From assembly GCA_026390535.1 (NCBI GenBank), contig JAPLFT010000086.1:1-18275 (forward strand): a stretch of DNA of 18,275 nucleotides, in the 5' to 3' direction. The stretch comes from Pseudomonadota bacterium. GTDB taxonomy: Bacteria; Bdellovibrionota; JAFGOL01. A program made the translations under genes and the position numbers. Positions within the stretch are counted from its first letter, which is position 1. Each line of letters starts with the position of its first letter. The notes beneath the pieces were generated by a model. The model worked only from the letters and a program-made list of their open reading frames with translations. It did no database searches and was not told the DNA's origin. Shown piece after piece: positions 15,013 to 18,275 of the stretch.

Positions 15013-15041
15013 ATTATATCAAGTTATATAGTTATTGTCAA
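15013..15041 (-). promoter_or_regulatory. Perfect consensus sigma-70 promoter for the peptide gene
   Basis: On the minus strand, TTGACA (15041-15036) and TATAAT (15018-15013) are separated by exactly 17 bp, an exact match to the housekeeping consensus. Transcription should start near 15006, giving a leader of about 28 nt before the peptide ATG at 14977. It is the strongest promoter I can see in the window. Confidence 0.85.
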
Positions 15042-15121
15042 TAAAAAACAAGGTAAATATAAGCGGATTCCGGACAATAACATTAAATACTGAACAATAG
15101 CCGCTAGTTAATACCTATATA

Positions 15122-15526
15122 ATGAGTAGGGTGCTTTTTGCTCTATCCAAATCCGATACTATGAAAATAAATTATCTAGTCTTATCAGCGCTTCTTATAT
15201 CTCTTTTATATGCACTATCATTTGGTACACCAAACCAGATATCTAAAGCAGTTATATGCAAGTCTGATCTTTTTAAAAATAATGAAGAAAAAAGATATTC
15301 ATATATATATTCATCAGCCATTTTGGGTTGTAAGCAAAAAAACGATAAAGAACATTATACCTACCTTCCGTATTTTTATAATACCAGTACCGGACATTTG
15401 CTTTGTATTGCCGGACTACATATAGGGAGTTTGACTCTTTTTATTTTTTTATCCATTAATATAATTCTGTATGTGTTTTTCCCGTCTTTCCGCAAAAAGG
15501 GAATACCCTATTTTTGGTTTTTATAG
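15122..15526 (+). CDS. comEC: ComEC/Rec2-like competence protein, N-terminal piece of a frame-split gene
   Basis: The product has 134 residues and ends in a premature TAG. After a first hydrophobic segment (residues 17-35) it has about 50 polar residues and then STGHLLCIAGLHIGSLTL, the hallmark entry of the ComEC membrane channel domain (HLLxISGLHxG in relatives), followed by a membrane helix. The OB-fold region that normally lies before this motif is reduced to a remnant. Translation may start at 15122 or, more typically for a membrane protein, at the ATG at 15161 (MKINYLVLSALLISLL); neither has a Shine-Dalgarno. The protein continues in the -1 frame in the next entry; adding one base in the T-rich stretch near 15511-15522 would join them. 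ComEC carries single-stranded DNA across the inner membrane during natural transformation. Confidence 0.75.
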   Translation: MSRVLFALSKSDTMKINYLVLSALLISLLYALSFGTPNQISKAVICKSDLFKNNEEKRYSYIYSSAILGCKQKNDKEHYTYLPYFYNTSTGHLLCIAGLHIGSLTLFIFLSINIILYVFFPSFRKKGIPYFWFL

Positions 15527-17031
15527 GTCCGGAGATCCCAAGACTGCGTGCCATAATCATGCTTCTTTTTGGATCGATCGCGCTTTTTATCCCTGTATTC
15601 AAGAATAAACTTCTTGTCCTATCGATCACGGCATCAATAATCTTATTTTTTCTTCCGGATTCAATATATTCATATTCCTTTTATTATTCATTTATAGCCG
15701 TACTTGGAATATTTTTGTCTTCCACCAGAAAAACCATATACATGTGTGTCGTTATCTATTTATTTCTGATCCCTCTAAACCTCCACAGCAGTGGAACTTT
15801 TGATGTTAATAATATTTTAGCCAATTCCGTCGTAATACCATTCTTCAGCTTTATATATTATCCGCTTAACATTATCCTGATATTACTTTTTGTTTCCGGA
15901 TTACACGGTGTTATATATATTATGAACTTATCTACGGATGTTTTGTTATTATTGCTAAGATTCTTCAGCCATATAAGTGATTATACGAAGATAAAAACAT
16001 TCAATATCAATACAACGGAAATTATAATTTTATATGCGGTTTTGATCCTGTTCTTTATCTCCATAAAATACTATAAATCTTTTAACAGAAAAAAGGTTAT
16101 ATGGTTCTATTCAACCGTGGCCTCTATAATAGTCTCGACTGTTCTTTACCTAAGATATGACCACTGGAATGACAAAGAACTTATAAATTTTGAACTACAG
16201 AAACCAAAACTGTTTGGAGGTAGTGGAGATATTATTTTTGCCAGCACAAGATCAAGGAATATTGTTATAGATACAGGCTTTGGAGGCTTTGGTTCTCAAA
16301 AAATAATAAAAGAAATCAAAAGAAAAAAAATAGATAATATTGATTATCTGATAATCACCCACAGTGACGCAGATCATGCAGGAGGGCTGGCGGATTTTTT
16401 AAATGAGTTTTATGTGCGAAATGTCGTAATATCTCCATCGGAATATAACTATATTCTACAAAATGGTCTTATAGATAAAACTAATTTTATTTTTGCGTGT
16501 GATGGAATGAGTCTTGATTTGGATAATACAAATACAATAAAATTTATTTATCCAAATTGTTATTATGAACGTAAAACAAAACGTAAACACAACAAAAAAT
16601 ATCATGTGCGCAATAAAGATCGGGATAAAGGACTGATGTGGAATAAGGAGAACAACGAGACTGTTTTATCATTCATTATGACTATTGGAAGCTATAATTT
16701 TGTAATCAGCTCAGATTTACCGGAAAAACATCTTGAAAGTATCCTGCAAAAACACAAAATAGAGAGTTCAAACCTGATCTATCAGATGCCGCACCATTGC
16801 AACAAAAAGGACAACCCGCCTGAATTATTAAACAGTATAAAGCCGATACTTGGTTTTTGCACAAGGGATAGAAAACTTTTAAAAAAGTCAATCCTAAATC
16901 CTGATGAGTTTGATTTCCCGATTTTGATGACAGGACTGTGCGGGGACATCGGCTTTAGGCCTGAAAACAGGGGATTAGAGGTCTTTTCACAAAAATGTCA
17001 TAAATTATCATTGCAGTTAAAAAGGACATGA
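15514..17031 (+). CDS. comEC: ComEC/Rec2-like protein, C-terminal piece: membrane channel and metallo-beta-lactamase domain
   Basis: The frame has 505 codons and is open upstream to 15460, so the TTG at 15514 is probably not a true start. It begins FIGPEIPRLRAIIMLL, which continues the ComEC channel at the SxxRAxxM position. Several membrane helices follow (to about residue 212). From about 236 it is a metallo-beta-lactamase-like domain: GGSGDIIFA, VIDTGFGGFG, the metal motif HSDADH (283-288), FVISSDLPEKHLESIL and MPHHCN. In the fused family this domain is proposed to degrade the non-transported DNA strand. No other lesion interrupts these codons. The gene is divergent from the peptide/exporter unit. 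Confidence 0.8.
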   Translation: MVFIGPEIPRLRAIIMLLFGSIALFIPVFKNKLLVLSITASIILFFLPDSIYSYSFYYSFIAVLGIFLSSTRKTIYMCVVIYLFLIPLNLHSSGTFDVNNILANSVVIPFFSFIYYPLNIILILLFVSGLHGVIYIMNLSTDVLLLLLRFFSHISDYTKIKTFNINTTEIIILYAVLILFFISIKYYKSFNRKKVIWFYSTVASIIVSTVLYLRYDHWNDKELINFELQKPKLFGGSGDIIFASTRSRNIVIDTGFGGFGSQKIIKEIKRKKIDNIDYLIITHSDADHAGGLADFLNEFYVRNVVISPSEYNYILQNGLIDKTNFIFACDGMSLDLDNTNTIKFIYPNCYYERKTKRKHNKKYHVRNKDRDKGLMWNKENNETVLSFIMTIGSYNFVISSDLPEKHLESILQKHKIESSNLIYQMPHHCNKKDNPPELLNSIKPILGFCTRDRKLLKKSILNPDEFDFPILMTGLCGDIGFRPENRGLEVFSQKCHKLSLQLKRT

Positions 17032-17130
17032 GTGATAATTTTAGTAAGGGTTATACATTCTGTTCCTGAAGCACGTGTTGTTGCTTCTCAAGTTCTCGCG
17101 GGGGTGAATGATGGGGTTTGCCAGAGTTGA
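17032..17130 (+). CDS. Possible 32-codon ORF at the 5' edge of the DnaB-like gene
   Basis: GTG at 17032 has AAGGA (17022-17026) 5 nt upstream, and its frame runs to TGA at 17130, overlapping the next gene in another frame. It reads VIHSVPEARVVASQVLAGVN, faintly like the first helix of DnaB helicases (PHSxEAExxVLGxLL). It could be a remnant of the DnaB N-terminus displaced by a frameshift, a coupling leader, or chance. Confidence 0.25.
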   Translation: MIILVRVIHSVPEARVVASQVLAGVNDGVCQS

Positions 17131-17743
17131 GCCGAAGCTGCCTAGCAGTAAGATTGAAAATAGCGTCTTAAATCTAAACAGTATCAGAACAAAACGTCTT
17201 TTTTCCAATGTCAGAGGTTTGGGGTTTAATTTATTATCGACGGGGATTTCCCGCTCGGTAATAAAAGCTCCTCTTACTTTGCTTGATGCTCCAAGGGGAG
17301 AGTTTGAGCTTAAGGATCCGGTAATTCTTTTGTCCTTGGACGTAATAGGCCAGGGTAAGGGTGTTCTGTATTTGAGTTTTCAGATACCACGGGAAGAAGT
17401 AATTGCAAAGATGGTGATGGCCCTTAGCGGCGTTAATGAGACCATGGTAAAAAAAGGTGCTCTTATAACGGAGGCTCAGGATATTTTTGAAAAAGCCTGT
17501 GCGATTATCTATAATTCGAATTTTCACGTAGCAGAGGGTGAGATATCCAGTAATTTCTGGATTAAGGTCCAGGAGCTAAAAGAAAAGGGTATGATAGACA
17601 TGGTTATAGTGGATGATCTTCACGCCGTAAGTTCTGGGCTCTCTAAATCAGAGGCCTCGGATTTTCAGGATGTGCTGGAGCATTTTAATGAGATGGCGCT
17701 GAATGTTGGTGTGCCTGTAGTTCTAATATCTAGAACACTATAA
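17108..17743 (+). CDS. DnaB-helicase-like RecA-fold protein lacking the Walker A loop
   Basis: The product has 211 residues. Residues 56-200 follow the DnaB C-terminal domain in order: LTLLDAPRGEFELKDPVILLS where DnaB has the LD..GGF.pGDLVI segment, GVLYLSFQIPREEVIAKM (VLFFSLEMS in DnaB), ALITEAQDIFEKA, FHVAEG, VQELKEKGMIDMVIVDDLHAVSS (Walker B: VVDYLQLM) and NVGVPVVLISRTL (NVPVIALSQL). The Walker A loop and its following helix are absent between VILLS and GVLYLS, the catalytic Glu is Gln (SFQ), and the protein stops at the SQL position. It cannot be a normal ATP-driven helicase. It may be a decayed dnaB paralogue or a non-catalytic relative. Starts at 17108 and 17111 are both possible behind GGGGGTG. 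Confidence 0.65.
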   Translation: MMGFARVEPKLPSSKIENSVLNLNSIRTKRLFSNVRGLGFNLLSTGISRSVIKAPLTLLDAPRGEFELKDPVILLSLDVIGQGKGVLYLSFQIPREEVIAKMVMALSGVNETMVKKGALITEAQDIFEKACAIIYNSNFHVAEGEISSNFWIKVQELKEKGMIDMVIVDDLHAVSSGLSKSEASDFQDVLEHFNEMALNVGVPVVLISRTL

Positions 17744-17769
17744 TTTTCTGAAAGACCAAGAAATAAACT

Positions 17770-18273
17770 CTAAAAAATTTCAGGACAAAATTCCTTCAAA
17801 TAATTTGAAGGGACACTCACATCTTTTAGTTCTAACTTTTTGTGTTTATAAGGAAATTTTCCGTAATATACATCTTTGCTACTACAGCCATTTAAAGAAA
17901 GACCATCTATCTTTAGATAATCTAGTCTACAAGATACTTGTATTTCTTCCCATTCTGATTCAGCAATTGACTCTGTACAAAACTTGAAAAGATTAAGCTT
18001 TAATAGAACAGTATTGTCTGGGTCATTATAAATTGATCTTTTTAAAAATTCTTCTTGCCCAATCCATTCTACCGAAACATATGGAAAACAATTATTACTT
18101 CTAATTTCCTTAAAATCTTTACTTTTAAAATAGGAATCCCAAGCGTCATCTAAGTAAAAGGAGATCATATTGCGCAGACAATTAGATTTTTCTATTTTAT
18201 CAAAAATAGAATCTTCCGCAAAAATGTTTAAAGAGAAAGTAATAAATAAAATTACTAGAAAAATCTTTTTCAT
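17770..18273 (-). CDS. Secreted six-cysteine protein, unknown function
   Basis: The product has 167 residues. MKKIFLVILFITFSLNIFA is a textbook Sec signal peptide with cleavage after residue 19. The mature protein contains six cysteines (32, 62, 99, 115, 130, 163), an even number compatible with three periplasmic disulfides. It is rich in charged and aromatic residues with no membrane segment. No family or catalytic motif is recognised. It converges on the DnaB-like gene with 26 bp between stops and no strong terminator. Its start lies 2 bp from the window edge, so the ribosome binding site and promoter cannot be seen, and a longer N-terminus cannot be excluded, although the signal peptide makes this start likely. 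Confidence 0.7.
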   Translation of the reverse strand: MKKIFLVILFITFSLNIFAEDSIFDKIEKSNCLRNMISFYLDDAWDSYFKSKDFKEIRSNNCFPYVSVEWIGQEEFLKRSIYNDPDNTVLLKLNLFKFCTESIAESEWEEIQVSCRLDYLKIDGLSLNGCSSKDVYYGKFPYKHKKLELKDVSVPSNYLKEFCPEIF

Positions 18274-18275
18274 TT

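Noticed and set aside
14846..15044. Two plus-strand frames over the peptide gene, apparently hydrophobic.
   Set aside because: The phenylalanine-rich runs are the antisense of the lysine codons in the leader; neither has a ribosome binding site.
15118..15123. TATAAT directly over the 15122 ATG.
   Set aside because: No matching -35 box at usable spacing. It would also force translation to start at 15161, which is possible but not proven.

Overview
The window is AT-rich bacterial DNA with dense, mostly short transcription units. It comes from a Gram-negative (diderm) bacterium. Three proteins carry lipoprotein signals, one of them an LpoB-type penicillin-binding-protein activator paired with its usual COG3014 partner. 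Several more have Sec signal peptides, and there is a PilZ (c-di-GMP) protein with a sigma-54-like motif at its start. I cannot name the lineage from sequence alone; a low-GC, environmental, predatory or deep-branching diderm would fit. I see no tRNA, rRNA, CRISPR array, transposase or phage gene.

Layout. 1-1048: the start of a secreted protein leaving the window on the minus strand, then an unknown secreted protein. 1175-1861: a DNA-binding-type protein with a mirror-symmetric repeat layout. 1876-3176 (minus): a small lipoprotein and an intact rhomboid protease. 3392-4779: a PilZ protein converging on an exported TPR-like protein, with overlapping stop codons. 4834-4957: a 124-bp imperfect palindrome with perfect 12-bp ends, resembling a MITE. 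4995-6853: the LpoB-like/COG3014 lipoprotein pair. 6932-9512: threonine synthase followed by an ApgM-fold protein of the proposed homoserine kinase group, together the last two steps of threonine synthesis. 9475-10893 (minus): a MetY/cystathionine gamma-synthase-family enzyme whose family uses activated homoserine, so homoserine is a plausible metabolic link.

The most interesting part is the minus-strand unit from about 15041 down to 10914. A consensus sigma-70 promoter (TTGACA-17-TATAAT) drives a 62-residue peptide with a lysine-rich double-glycine leader. A strong intrinsic terminator follows, and its 3' arm also holds the ribosome binding site of the next gene. That gene is a short HlyD-like membrane fusion protein. 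It is followed, with an ATGA overlap, by a 1026-residue exporter with the order CNB-CNB-C39 peptidase-ABC membrane domain-ATPase. This forms a self-consistent peptide processing and secretion system. The peptide appears to be a new double-glycine substrate, and its tail resembles an outer-membrane-protein beta-signal. The MetY-like gene starts 20 nt after the exporter and may share its mRNA.

The right end looks eroded. ComEC is split by a -1 frame change and lacks its usual N-terminal OB region. The next gene is a DnaB-like RecA-fold protein without a Walker A loop. A six-cysteine secreted protein on the minus strand closes the window.
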